64,000 bases of DNA from Microbacterium oleivorans. GTDB lineage: Bacteria; Actinomycetota; Actinomycetes; Actinomycetales; Microbacteriaceae. The stretch is from NCBI RefSeq assembly GCF_001644225.1, contig NZ_LSTV01000002.1, positions 265,721 to 329,720 of the forward strand, written 5' to 3'. The first letter of the stretch is position 1. The number at the start of each line of letters is the position of its first letter. Of this stretch, positions 43,155-51,889 are shown piece after piece. The notes beneath the pieces are model-generated. The model did no database searches, was not told the DNA's origin, and saw only the letters and a list, made by a program, of their open reading frames with translations. The position numbers and the translations under genes are program-made.

Positions 43155-44246
43155 GTGCAGACGACGCTACGCGCGTTCACCCGCCTCGGTCTCCTCTGTG
43201 CGATCGGGCTCGGGATCGCCGTGATCTGGGCCGCGATCGTCACCGTCCTGGTGGCATCGGATGCTCGCGCGTCCGACCGCACGGACGAGGGACTCCTCGG
43301 CGGGGTGACCAAGGTCGTCGAAGATGTCACCGAGCCTGTCGTCGACAAGGTGGTTACCCCCGTCACGGAGAAGGTCGCGAAGCCCGTGACCGAGAAGGCG
43401 GTCAAGCCGACCGCCGACAAGGTCGTCAAGCCCGTCACGGACAAGGTCGTCAAGCCGGTCGCCGACACAGTCGTCAAGCCCGTCACGGACAAGGTCGTCA
43501 AGCCCGTCACGGAGGCTGTGAAGCCCGTCACCGACGCGGTCCTCGAACCCGTCGTCGAGGTGGTGACCCCCGTCACGGACGAGGTCGTCGCCCCCATCGT
43601 CGAGGCCGTCGTCCCGCCCATCGTCGACGCGGTCAGCCCGGTGACCGACCCTGTCGTCGACGCGGTCTCCCCGGTGACCGACCTCGTCGTCGACGCCGTC
43701 TCGCCCGTGATCCCGCCGATCGTCGAGGTCGTCCCGCCCGTGGTGGATGCCGTGACGCCCGACGTCGAGCTCCCGAGCCTCCCCGTCGACGTGCCCTCCA
43801 CGGGCCCTGTGCCAGGCCTTCCTGTTCCGGCCGCGCCCACCGTGCCCGTCGTCGAGCCGGCCGTGTCGATGCCGGTCCTCGATGCTCCCACCGGTGCGCT
43901 CGTGAACCGGCCCGCGACCGCTCCGGTCGAGGCATCGTCGGGCGCCCCGACGCACGTCGCCCAGCTCTTCTCCCGCGCCGTCGCGCAGGCTCCCGCCGAC
44001 TCCGGCGCGGCTGTCGCGGCGCCGCATCCGCTTGATCTCGCGGGCCCCCCTGCGCCCGCGCCCTCGGCGCCGCTGAGCGAGTCGGGTTCTCTGTCTTCCG
44101 CATCCTCCGGAGGGGCTGCCGGGCTGTTCGCCCTGCTCCCGCTCGGGTTCCCGGTCGCGCACCGTGCCTGGGCACGACGGGGTCGCCCGACCGATGAGCA
44201 GGGCCTTCCCGCGCCCTTCTTCGACACCGACGTCTCTCCCGACTGA
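43155..44246 (+). CDS. Secreted/anchored Val-Pro octapeptide-repeat protein
   Basis: 363 aa from GTG 43155, with GGAGGTGA upstream. An N-terminal hydrophobic segment (about 11-35) ends at a signal-peptidase-like DARA-SD. Residues about 56-200 are near-perfect octads of the form VVKPVTDK, drifting to VDAVSPVT. Then comes a Pro/Ala/Val-rich region and, near the C-terminus, a short hydrophobic stretch GLFALLPLGFP followed by basic residues. It is probably a surface fibre or amphipathic wall protein. No family is recognised. It lies directly before the chaplin-like gene and may function with it. Confidence 0.75.
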   Translation: MQTTLRAFTRLGLLCAIGLGIAVIWAAIVTVLVASDARASDRTDEGLLGGVTKVVEDVTEPVVDKVVTPVTEKVAKPVTEKAVKPTADKVVKPVTDKVVKPVADTVVKPVTDKVVKPVTEAVKPVTDAVLEPVVEVVTPVTDEVVAPIVEAVVPPIVDAVSPVTDPVVDAVSPVTDLVVDAVSPVIPPIVEVVPPVVDAVTPDVELPSLPVDVPSTGPVPGLPVPAAPTVPVVEPAVSMPVLDAPTGALVNRPATAPVEASSGAPTHVAQLFSRAVAQAPADSGAAVAAPHPLDLAGPPAPAPSAPLSESGSLSSASSGGAAGLFALLPLGFPVAHRAWARRGRPTDEQGLPAPFFDTDVSPD

Positions 44247-44343
44247 CGGGGATCGCGCCGCGCCTTCTCGCGGCATGCATCCGCGCGCTCTGCGTGCCGG
44301 CGCTCCAGCGCCGATTCACTGTCGATTTTTGAGGAGAGATGAA

Positions 44344-46107
44344 ATGAACTCCACGTTGTCGCGTGTCCTGTTGGGCACGCTCGTGGCCGGGGGCATCACG
44401 CTCTTCGGCGCGGCGGCCGCACAGGCCGCAGAACCGACGACGTCCGGCGAGGATGGGCTGCTTTCGGGCACCCAGGCCCTGCTGAACGTCGACATCCCGA
44501 TCACCGTCGGCGACACCGCCGTCTCGGCGATCGGCGACTCGTCCAGTTCGTCCGACGACGAGGCCGAGCCGGCTCAGCCGCGCGAGACCTCGTCCGGGTC
44601 CACGAGCGGTGCCGACGGCGCCGCCTCCGGGTCGCAGGCGCTGGTCGACGTCAACGTCCCGATCACGGTGAAGGACACCGCGGTCTCGGTCGTCGGCGAC
44701 AGCACCACCGAGTCGACGGATGCCGCGCCGGCACCCGCACCCGCACCCGCCGAGCCCCCCGAGGCCCCGTCCACCGACGGAACCGACGGCGTCGGCTCGG
44801 GCACCCAGGTCGTCGCCCCCATCACGGTCCCCGTGACCGTGGACGACACCGCGGTCTCGGTCATCGGCGACAGCACCACCGAGTCGACGGATGCCGCCAC
44901 CCCGACCGCCCCGGCGCCGAACGGTTCGACCGCAGCGCCGACCACGGGTGGTTCGGACGGCATCCTCTCGGGCTCGCAGGTGGTCGCGCCGATCACCGTG
45001 CCGGTCACCATCGGTGACACGGCGGTCTCGGTCATCGGTGACAGCACGAGCGACAGCACCGACGTCGCCGCGCCCACCGCACCGGCCACCGGAACCACCG
45101 GCGCGCCCTCGACCGACGGCACCGACGGCATCGGCTCCGGCACGCAGGTCGTGGCTCCCATCACGGTCCCCGTGACCGTGGACGACGCCGCGGTCTCGGT
45201 CATCGGTGACAGCACGAGCGAGAGCTCGTCGGGTCCGGCGGCGCCGGTCTCGGGCGGCACGACCGAAGCGCCCACCACGGGCGGTTCGGACGGTATCGGC
45301 TCGGGCACGCAGGTCGTCGCGCCCATCACGATCCCCGTGACCGTCGGCGACACCGCGGTCTCGGTCATCGGTGACAGCACGACGGAGGGTACGGATGCCG
45401 CGGCCCCCGCAGCGCCCGCACCCGGCACCACCGGCGGCCCGTCCACGGACGGCACCGACGGTGTCGGCTCGGGCACCCAAGTCGTCGCCCCGATCGGCAT
45501 TCCGGTGACGGTCGACGACACCGCGGTCTCGGTGATCGGCGACAGCTCGGTGATCGGCGGCGGCTCCGCCGGCACGCCGGGAACCGGCACGTCGACAGGC
45601 CCCGCCACCTCCGGTGAGGGCGGTCTCGGAAGCGGTACGCAGGTCGTGCTGCCCATCGGCATCCCGATCACCATCGGTGACACCGCCGTCTCGGTCATCG
45701 GCGACAGCGAGGTGACCGACCCCGGCACCCCGACGGACCCGACGGACCCGACCGACCCGACCGACCCGGTCGACCCCACGGACCCCACGGACCCGACCGA
45801 CCCCACGGACCCGGTCGACCCCACGGACCCGACCACCCCGGTCGACCCCACGGACCCGACCGACCCCACCACGCCGGTGAACCCGACGGACCCGACCACC
45901 CCGGTCGACCCGACGGTCCCCGGTGACGGCACGGACGGTCAGATCCCCGGCGGCAGCCCCGCCCCGATGGTCCCCCGGGCCAGCGGTGGCGAGACGCCGC
46001 AGGCGCTGGCTCAGACGGGAGGCGTCGCGACCCCGTGGCTGCCCCTGGCTGCGATCACCCTGATCGCCGGCGGTGCGCTGCTCACGCTGCGTCGCCGCAC
46101 CGTCTGA
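44344..46107 (+). CDS. Chaplin-like repeat surface protein with LAQTG sortase signal
   Basis: 587 aa from ATG 44344, with GAGGAGAG upstream. The signal peptide ends near AQA-AE (28/29). Residues about 36-454 hold eight modules of the form SGTQVVAPITVPVTV..TAVSVIGDS, which follow the chaplin pattern but lack its Cys pair and the GN turn (DD or GD instead). A stalk of TDP/VDP repeats runs about 460-528, then LAQTG (555-559), a hydrophobic helix and RRRTV. LAxTG is the class E sortase motif, so covalent wall anchoring is expected. No sortase gene is in the window. Confidence 0.82.
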   Translation: MNSTLSRVLLGTLVAGGITLFGAAAAQAAEPTTSGEDGLLSGTQALLNVDIPITVGDTAVSAIGDSSSSSDDEAEPAQPRETSSGSTSGADGAASGSQALVDVNVPITVKDTAVSVVGDSTTESTDAAPAPAPAPAEPPEAPSTDGTDGVGSGTQVVAPITVPVTVDDTAVSVIGDSTTESTDAATPTAPAPNGSTAAPTTGGSDGILSGSQVVAPITVPVTIGDTAVSVIGDSTSDSTDVAAPTAPATGTTGAPSTDGTDGIGSGTQVVAPITVPVTVDDAAVSVIGDSTSESSSGPAAPVSGGTTEAPTTGGSDGIGSGTQVVAPITIPVTVGDTAVSVIGDSTTEGTDAAAPAAPAPGTTGGPSTDGTDGVGSGTQVVAPIGIPVTVDDTAVSVIGDSSVIGGGSAGTPGTGTSTGPATSGEGGLGSGTQVVLPIGIPITIGDTAVSVIGDSEVTDPGTPTDPTDPTDPTDPVDPTDPTDPTDPTDPVDPTDPTTPVDPTDPTDPTTPVNPTDPTTPVDPTVPGDGTDGQIPGGSPAPMVPRASGGETPQALAQTGGVATPWLPLAAITLIAGGALLTLRRRTV

Positions 46108-46171
46108 CCGACTCCCCCCCCCCAGAAGGGCGGATGCCACGGGCCCCCACCCGCGGCATCCGTCCACCCCC

Positions 46172-46255
46172 TCGCGGATGCAATGGATCCTGCGTGACAC
46201 GCCGCGTCCCCACCCCCTACACCGGCGTGTCGGCCGAGATCCATTGCATCCGCGA
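46172..46255. repeat. Nested inverted repeat, family D, copy 2
   Basis: The outer arms are TCGCGGATGCAATGGATC (46172-46189) and GATCCATTGCATCCGCGA (46238-46255). The inner arms are TGACACGCCG (46195-46204) and CGGCGTGTCG (46223-46232). It sits between the convergent chaplin-like gene and rplI, where a bidirectional terminator is expected. Confidence 0.88.
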
Positions 46256-46342
46256 ACGCATCGCACGGCCCCCGGAAACGACGGATGCCGCGGTCCCGAC
46301 CCGTGAGGGAAGGGACCGCGGCATCCGAACCGCGCGCCAGGA

Positions 46343-46795
46343 TTACTTGGCGGCGACCACCTGCAGGGTGATCACGGCGGTGAGCTCGTCGCCGAGGCGA
46401 ACGGTCGCCTCGTGCTCGCCCACGGCCTTGATCGGCGAGGTGATGTGGATCTTGCGCTTGTCGAGGTCGCCCAGACCGGCGGCCTTGACGGCGTCGGCCA
46501 CGTCGGCGGTCTTGACCGAACCGAACAGGCGGCCCTCAGCGCCGGCCTTGACGGTCAGCTTGACCGTGTTCGACTCGAGCGTGTTCTTGAGCGCCACGGC
46601 CTCTTCGTGGTCGTGGATCGCACGGGACTCGCGAGCGGCGCGGATCGACGCCACCTGCTTCTCGCCACCGCGGGTCCAGGCCACAGCGAAGCCCTGGGGG
46701 ATGAGGTAGTTGCGGGCGTACCCGTTCTTGACCTCGATGACGTCGCCGGCGCTACCGAGCCCGGCGACCTCGTTCGTGAGAATCAGCTTTGCCAT
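46343..46795 (-). CDS. rplI: 50S ribosomal protein bL9
   Basis: 150 aa, the usual length. The N-terminal rRNA-binding domain [37 protein letters not shown] is unmistakable; the long connecting helix and C-terminal domain follow. AAGGAG lies upstream of ATG 46795. Last gene of rpsF-ssb-rpsR-rplI. Confidence 0.97.
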   Translation of the reverse strand: MAKLILTNEVAGLGSAGDVIEVKNGYARNYLIPQGFAVAWTRGGEKQVASIRAARESRAIHDHEEAVALKNTLESNTVKLTVKAGAEGRLFGSVKTADVADAVKAAGLGDLDKRKIHITSPIKAVGEHEATVRLGDELTAVITLQVVAAK

Positions 46796-46806
46796 GTCGG
46801 TACTCC

Positions 46807-47061
46807 TTACCGGCCAGCGCCGGCGTAGGGCAGGAGCGCCATTTCACGGGCGTTCTTGATCGCCTTGGCGATCAGACGCTGCTCCTGCACCGAGACTCCG
46901 GTGATACGACGGGCGCGGATCTTCCCACGCTCCGAGATGAACTTGCGAAGCGTCGCGACGTCCTTGTAGTCGATGACGCCGACGCGGATCGCCTTCGCGG
47001 GAGCGGCGTTCTTCGCGCCCTTCCGCGGCTTGCGGCGATCGCCGGTTGCCTTTCCAGCCAT
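46807..47061 (-). CDS. rpsR: 30S ribosomal protein bS18
   Basis: 84 aa. [49 protein letters not shown] is diagnostic. The zinc-free form lacks the N-terminal Cys cluster. It pairs with S6 on the 30S platform, and the S6:S18 dimer may feed back on the rpsF leader. It lies 11 bases upstream of rplI. Confidence 0.97.
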   Translation of the reverse strand: MAGKATGDRRKPRKGAKNAAPAKAIRVGVIDYKDVATLRKFISERGKIRARRITGVSVQEQRLIAKAIKNAREMALLPYAGAGR

Positions 47062-47114
47062 GTGTCTTCCTTAAGAGAGATGGATGCCGCGACCCGCGGC
47101 ATCCGCAATTCGAA

Positions 47115-47636
47115 TCAGAACGGGGTGTCGTCGCCGTAGCTCGTCCCGGGCGCGCTCCAGGCGTCGGGAGCCGAGGACCCGGGCGTGGCCCAGGGCTCGT
47201 CCTGCTGCACCTGCGGACGCGACTGCTGCTGACCGCCGCCGAAGCCGCCGCCACCGTTACCGCCGCCGTTGGAGGCAGCGCGGGTGACCTGAGCCGTGGC
47301 GTAGCGGAGCGAGGGGCCGATCTCGTCGACCTCCAGCTCGATCGCCGTGCGGTTGTTGCCTTCGCGGTCCTGGTAGGAGCGCTGCTTCAGGCGGCCGGTC
47401 GCGACGACCCGCATGCCCTTGGTGAGCGAGCCTGCGACGTGCTCAGCGAACTCGCGCCAGACCGACGCGCGCATGAACAGCGCTTCGCCGTCCTTCCACT
47501 CGTTGGCTTGACGGTCGAAGCTGCGCGGCGTCGATGCGATCGTGAAGTTCGCGACGGGCAGGCCGTTCTGCGTGTAGCGCAGCTCGGGGTCCGCCGTGAG
47601 GTTACCCACGACCGTGATGATGGTCTCGCCGGCCAT
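47115..47636 (-). CDS. ssb: Single-stranded DNA-binding protein
   Basis: 173 aa. The OB fold is at 1-115 ([53 protein letters not shown]). A Gly/Gln-rich linker leads to the acidic interaction tip, ending SYGDDTPF (DD and final Phe). It is within the rpsF operon. Confidence 0.96.
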   Translation of the reverse strand: MAGETIITVVGNLTADPELRYTQNGLPVANFTIASTPRSFDRQANEWKDGEALFMRASVWREFAEHVAGSLTKGMRVVATGRLKQRSYQDREGNNRTAIELEVDEIGPSLRYATAQVTRAASNGGGNGGGGFGGGQQQSRPQVQQDEPWATPGSSAPDAWSAPGTSYGDDTPF

Positions 47637-47641
47637 GAGCC

Positions 47642-48007
47642 TTACGCCTTCGCAGCCTTGCGGGCGGCCTTGGCCTCAGCGCGCTCCTTCTCGGCGGCGA
47701 CCTGAGCGATCGCCTCCTCGGCGCGGAGGACCTTGGTACGCATGATCTGCTCGTTCAGCTTGAGCTGACGGTCGAGCTCCTGCGTGGCCTCGCTCGTGGC
47801 GGTGAAGTTGACGACGGCGTAGATGCCCTCGGTCTTCTTCTGGATCTCGTAGGCGAGACGGCGCTTGCCCCACACGTCGACGTTGTCGATCGAGCCACCA
47901 TCAGCGGTGATGACCTTCAGGAACCCGTCGAGCTTGGGAGCAACCTGGCGCTCGTCGACCTCGGGGTCGAGAATCACCATGAGTTCGTACTGGTGGATGT
48001 GCGTCAC
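47642..48007 (-). CDS. rpsF: 30S ribosomal protein bS6
   Basis: 121 aa from GTG 48007 with a strong [28 protein letters not shown] and [25 protein letters not shown] are diagnostic. The C-terminal extension is Ala/Lys-rich. First gene of the operon, with a leader hairpin upstream. Confidence 0.97.
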   Translation of the reverse strand: MTHIHQYELMVILDPEVDERQVAPKLDGFLKVITADGGSIDNVDVWGKRRLAYEIQKKTEGIYAVVNFTATSEATQELDRQLKLNEQIMRTKVLRAEEAIAQVAAEKERAEAKAARKAAKA

Positions 48008-48033
48008 TAACCCACCTCCTTCGGACTAGAACG

Positions 48034-48056
48034 GATGCCGGGCGTTTCCCGGCATC
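48034..48056 (-). promoter_or_regulatory. rpsF leader hairpin
   Basis: GATGCCGGG and CCCGGCATC form a perfect 9-bp stem with a 5-base loop, located about 10 bases upstream of the rpsF ribosome-binding site. Leader structures bound by S6:S18 regulate rpsF in many bacteria. Whether this hairpin is that element is uncertain, because I cannot confirm the conserved internal loop. Confidence 0.4.
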
Positions 48057-48119
48057 AGGAGGGTTGATGCACGTGTCCGGTGATTCCGCGCATGAGCGCA
48101 GACGGACAACCACAACAGT

Positions 48120-49067
48120 CTAGCGGATGCCCGGCCCCGCAGCGGAATCGCTCAGTCGCACCGCGAGCGCCCTGGCCGCCTCGGCGAGCTCCGGTGGCCC
48201 TATGACCTCGAACGGGACGTCGAAGCGCAGCGCCCACGCGAGCGCTCCCGCCCACGACCAGGATCCGACGCGCACGCGACTGCGGCCGTCGCCGAGGTCC
48301 TCGAGCTCCGCGTCGCCGAGGAACGGCACGACCCGCTGCGCGGGCGTCGACAGGATCAGGTCCGCGGTCACAGGCCAGCGGTCCTGCTCGCCGGAACCCT
48401 TGGACCTCGCGGAGAGATAGGTGCGCGCATCGCCCGTGGGAATCTCGCGCGGCTCGAACGGGACGCCGCCGCCCTGCCGGACCCGCACGCGGTCGAGCCG
48501 CAGGATGCGCCAGTCCGCGGCATCCCCGTCCCATGCGACGACGTACCAGCGGCCGTCGCGCACGACGACGGCGTTCGGCTCGATCCGCCGGGAGCGGCCG
48601 TCGTCGCGGTACTCGATGCGGAGGGTGCGGTGATCGCGGGCCGCGGCGCTCATCGCCGCGACGACCGCCGGCGCCGCCTGCGCGCCCGCCGCGTCCGCCT
48701 CGAACCGGATGCCGTCGATGCGGTGGCGCAGGTGCGACGGCATGACCTGCCGCATCGTGGCGAGGGCGCGGGCCGCGGCATCCGCGATGTCGACTCCGGA
48801 TGCCGACTGCAACGCGACCGCGATCGCCACCGCCTGTTCGTCGTCGAACAGGAGCGGCGGCAGCTCCTCGCCGGGCGCGAGGCGGTACCCGCCGTACGGA
48901 CCCTTGACCGCCGTGATCGCGTAGCCGAGTTCGCGCAGCCGGTCGACGTCGCGTCGCACGGTGCGCACGGTCACCCCGAGGCGGTCGGCGAGCTCCTGCC
49001 CCGCCCAGTCGCGCCGGGACTGCAGGACCGACAGCAGGTTCAACATCCGGTGCGAGGGCGACGACAT
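48120..49067 (-). CDS. WYL-domain transcriptional regulator
   Basis: 315 aa from ATG 49067. The N-terminal HTH (RMLNLLSVLQSRRDWAGQELADRLGVTVRTVRRDVDRLRELGY) is followed by the WYL domain, here with WYVVAWD, and a C-terminal WCX extension. WYL proteins sense nucleic-acid or small-molecule ligands. It is divergent from the VOC gene (90-base gap), which it may control. Confidence 0.9.
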   Translation of the reverse strand: MSSPSHRMLNLLSVLQSRRDWAGQELADRLGVTVRTVRRDVDRLRELGYAITAVKGPYGGYRLAPGEELPPLLFDDEQAVAIAVALQSASGVDIADAAARALATMRQVMPSHLRHRIDGIRFEADAAGAQAAPAVVAAMSAAARDHRTLRIEYRDDGRSRRIEPNAVVVRDGRWYVVAWDGDAADWRILRLDRVRVRQGGGVPFEPREIPTGDARTYLSARSKGSGEQDRWPVTADLILSTPAQRVVPFLGDAELEDLGDGRSRVRVGSWSWAGALAWALRFDVPFEVIGPPELAEAARALAVRLSDSAAGPGIR

Positions 49068-49157
49068 GTCCCCATCCTCGTCGAGAAGCGGACAGGAACG
49101 GTCCTCTACGCGGAGGAGAGTCGCTGCAGGCAGACAGCCACTCAGCAAAGGACGACC

Positions 49158-49613
49158 ATGACCCTCACCACCACGACCCACCTCAACTTCCGCGGCACCG
49201 CACGGGAGGCCCTCGAGTTCTACGCCCGCGTCTTCGACGGCCAGGCGATGGTGACCACGTACGCCGACCTCGGGATGCCCGCCGACGCACCCGGCGCCGA
49301 CACGGTCGTCTTCGGCATCCTCGTCGCGGCGGACGGATTCCGTCTCATGGCGTACGACGTCCCGGGGCCCGCCGCGGGCGCCGAGGCGATCGCGGGCACC
49401 ACGCACCGCGAGAACGGGATGACGATCACCGACCGCACCTTCTTCGTCTCGCTGCAGGGCGACACCCTCGACGAGGTCACCGCACGCTGGGACGCCCTGG
49501 CCGAGGGCGCGACCATCGTCGAACCCCTCGCCGCGTCGGCGTGGAGCGCGGGGTTCGGCATGCTCACCGACCGCTTCGGCGTCACCTGGGTCGTCGACGT
49601 GCGCACCGCGTGA
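49158..49613 (+). CDS. VOC-family protein (PhnB/glyoxalase-like)
   Basis: 151 aa from ATG 49158, with AAAGGA upstream. TTTTHLNFRGTAREALEFYARVFDG opens a two-module beta-alpha-beta-beta-beta fold; FGMLTDRFGVTWVVDV closes it. PhnB-type VOC proteins are mostly uncharacterised; the metal-binding His/Glu pattern is incomplete. It is likely a target of the adjacent WYL regulator. Confidence 0.85.
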   Translation: MTLTTTTHLNFRGTAREALEFYARVFDGQAMVTTYADLGMPADAPGADTVVFGILVAADGFRLMAYDVPGPAAGAEAIAGTTHRENGMTITDRTFFVSLQGDTLDEVTARWDALAEGATIVEPLAASAWSAGFGMLTDRFGVTWVVDVRTA

Positions 49614-49704
49614 GCCGGGTCGCCTGACGACGAACGGGACGGATGCCGGTGCCTCGCCGCATCCGTCCCGTTCCCGGGAGCGGCCGGCCGGTACCGTGGC
49701 CGTC

Positions 49705-50685
49705 ATGGAGTGGACCGCGGACGTCTCGGCCGGCGACTGGCTGCGCGAGCGCATCGACGACCCGTGGACCTGGACCATGCACGACGTCGTGCCGCGCGGG
49801 TTCGAGGCGTACGCACGGGTGTTCCACCCGGCATCCGTCACCGAGCTCCCGGGTGAGCGGCTGCCCTCGATCGAGGAGTGGGTGGCGGTCACGGCCGACG
49901 AGCACCTCCGCGTGAGCGAACGCCTCGTCGCACGGGACCTCACGTGGCGTGAGGCGGCGGGGATCTTCGGCACGGTGTTCCACCCCACCGCCCAGTGGTC
50001 GAGCCTGACGCAACAAGAGGACACGGGCGGCACGCTCGTCACGCCCGACGGGCGTTGGGTCGATCCCCCCGAGAGCGGGCAGCTCCTGCCCGAGCTGCTC
50101 GCCGCGATCGCGCCGATCCTCGCGCAGCACACGACCACGCCGGACGACGGGATCGTCGCGCTCTGGGAGGGGCACGGGGCGCTGCTCGGGCACATGGGCG
50201 AGGGGCCGTCCCGCGCGTTCTTCCAGATGGGGGACCCTGCCGACCCGGTGCTCGCCCATCACAATCAGATGCTCGGGACGAGCGTGAAGGATGCGTGGAA
50301 CAACGTCTTCCGTCGGAAGACCTGGCAGGAGGGCATCCTCCCGCGGGAGATCTCCGAGAGTCCTCGGCTCGAGCTCCCGGGCCGGGGACACGTCCTCTTC
50401 CGCGGCGGCGTCAGTGAGCTCGCCCGTCCGGACTGGTTCCTCGACGTGCCCTGGCGCGACCGGCCGGCAGAGGAGCACGGCTTCGAGCCGTCGGCGCTCA
50501 GCCCGAGCATGGTCTGGCCGCAGGATCGTGCTTGGGTGCTCGTCACCGAGGTCGACTTCGACTCGACGGTGATCGGCGGCTCCCGCGAACTGATCGCCGC
50601 CCTGGTCGCGGCATCCGATCTCGAAGCACTCGAGATCGCCGAGGGCGCCGCCCTGACGTCCGACTCCGACGAGGTGAACCGATGA
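49705..50685 (+). CDS. Hypothetical protein, 326 aa
   Basis: A soluble, acidic, Trp-rich protein with no domain I recognise. ATG 49705 lies 7 bases after a TACCGT box (49692-49697), fitting a leaderless start; the GTG at 49696 sits inside that box. Segments such as WTWTMHDVVPRGFEAYARVFHPAS and GGSRELIAALVAASDLEALEI look conserved in type. It overlaps the next gene by ATGA, so the two products may act together. Confidence 0.78.
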   Translation: MEWTADVSAGDWLRERIDDPWTWTMHDVVPRGFEAYARVFHPASVTELPGERLPSIEEWVAVTADEHLRVSERLVARDLTWREAAGIFGTVFHPTAQWSSLTQQEDTGGTLVTPDGRWVDPPESGQLLPELLAAIAPILAQHTTTPDDGIVALWEGHGALLGHMGEGPSRAFFQMGDPADPVLAHHNQMLGTSVKDAWNNVFRRKTWQEGILPREISESPRLELPGRGHVLFRGGVSELARPDWFLDVPWRDRPAEEHGFEPSALSPSMVWPQDRAWVLVTEVDFDSTVIGGSRELIAALVAASDLEALEIAEGAALTSDSDEVNR

Positions 50686-51800
50686 GCACATCGACCTTCG
50701 ACCCGACTCCGCTCACCGAGCCGGTCGACCGTGCGGCCGTCGCCGCCCACCGCAAGGAGCTGCTCGCCGCCGGTCGGCTCCCCTCCGGCGGGGGTGTGTG
50801 GGTGGTCGTCGTCGTGGCCGCGGTGTTCCTGTTCGTGGGGTTCTTCGTCGTCAGCATCTTCGTCGAGGTGCTGACGAGCTCACTCGGCGGAGCGAACCGA
50901 AACCCGCTCGCCTTCGGGTTCATCCTCGTCATCTCGATCTTCGCGATCGGCGTCGTCTCGCTCATCATCCGCGGGTTCAAGGGATCGCACGAACGGATCT
51001 ACCGCCTCGACCGCTTCGCTCGGGCGAACGGGCTGACGTGGTACGCCGAGGCATCCGCCCCGCCCCTGCCGGGCATGATCTTCTCGCACGGCCACTCGCG
51101 CAAGTCGACCGACATCCTGCGCGGCGAGAGACCGCGGTTCGTGGAGTTCGCGAACTACCGCTACACGACCGGTTCGGGCAAGAACCAGACGACCCACCGC
51201 TGGGGGTACGTCGCGATCCGGCTGGCGACACCGCTGCCGCACATCGTGCTCGACGCGACCGGCAACAACGGACTCTTCGGCTCAAACCTGCCGCAGGCGT
51301 TCGACAAGGACCAGCGACTCAGCCTCGAAGGCGACTTCGACGAGCACTTCGCGCTCTACTGCCCGCAGGGGTACGAGCAGGACGCGCTCTACCTCTTCAC
51401 GCCCGACATCATGGCGCGCTTCATCGACCACGCCGCGCAGCTCGACGTCGAGATCGTGGACGACTGGCTGTTCCTCTACGCGAAGCGCGACCTGTCGACC
51501 CTCGACCCGAACACGTGGGCGTGGCTGTTCTCCGCGGTCGGCGCCCTGCTCGACAAGCTCGCGCAGTGGGAACGCTGGCGCGACGACCGGCTCACGCAGA
51601 CCGCGGCTGTGCCGGGCGCGACGGCCGACTCGCTGCCGTTCGCCCCGCCGCTCGGCACGCTGCGCCCGCCGCCGGGCGTCGCCGCGCAGGGCCGCCGCCT
51701 GAAGGGCGGAGTCTCCTGGCCCGCCATCATCATCGGCGGGCTCTTCGTCCTCGGCGTCTTCGCGATGCAGAGCGGCCTGCTCGACGCGATCTTCCGCTGA
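50682..51800 (+). CDS. Hypothetical membrane protein, 372 aa
   Basis: Two N-terminal membrane helices (about 37-61 and 76-97), a large cytoplasmic domain of about 240 residues, and a C-terminal helix (about 345-365). The soluble part includes RFVEFANYRYTTGSGKNQTTHRWGYV and LEGDFDEHFALYCPQGYEQDALYLFTPDIMA, a pattern I have seen in unannotated actinobacterial membrane proteins. Function unknown. Coupled to the preceding 326-aa protein. Confidence 0.8.
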   Translation: MSTSTFDPTPLTEPVDRAAVAAHRKELLAAGRLPSGGGVWVVVVVAAVFLFVGFFVVSIFVEVLTSSLGGANRNPLAFGFILVISIFAIGVVSLIIRGFKGSHERIYRLDRFARANGLTWYAEASAPPLPGMIFSHGHSRKSTDILRGERPRFVEFANYRYTTGSGKNQTTHRWGYVAIRLATPLPHIVLDATGNNGLFGSNLPQAFDKDQRLSLEGDFDEHFALYCPQGYEQDALYLFTPDIMARFIDHAAQLDVEIVDDWLFLYAKRDLSTLDPNTWAWLFSAVGALLDKLAQWERWRDDRLTQTAAVPGATADSLPFAPPLGTLRPPPGVAAQGRRLKGGVSWPAIIIGGLFVLGVFAMQSGLLDAIFR

Positions 51801-51827
51801 CCCGGCGCGCCGCGCCGCGGCATCCCC

Positions 51828-51880
51828 CCTTCCCCTGTCACAAACGGCAGCCGCGGGCGGCGTGTTGCGACAGGGGAAGG
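51828..51880. repeat. Inverted repeat, family C, copy at convergent junction
   Basis: CCTTCCCCTGTC and GACAGGGGAAGG form perfect 12-bp arms around a GC-rich core (GGCAGCCGC, GCGGCGTG). It lies between the convergent stops at 51800 and 51890, as expected for a bidirectional terminator. Confidence 0.88.
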
Positions 51881-51889
51881 CCGGGGGGC

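Noticed and set aside
44298..44313. Terminator hairpin CGGCGCTCCAGCGCCG before the chaplin-like gene
   Set aside because: The loop is too short for the full stem, and the T-run is 12 bases away next to the ribosome-binding site; not convincing.
44450..45710. Long DNA repeats in the surface-protein gene as a mobile or CRISPR-like array
   Set aside because: They are in-frame protein modules of about 57-61 codons within one continuous coding sequence.
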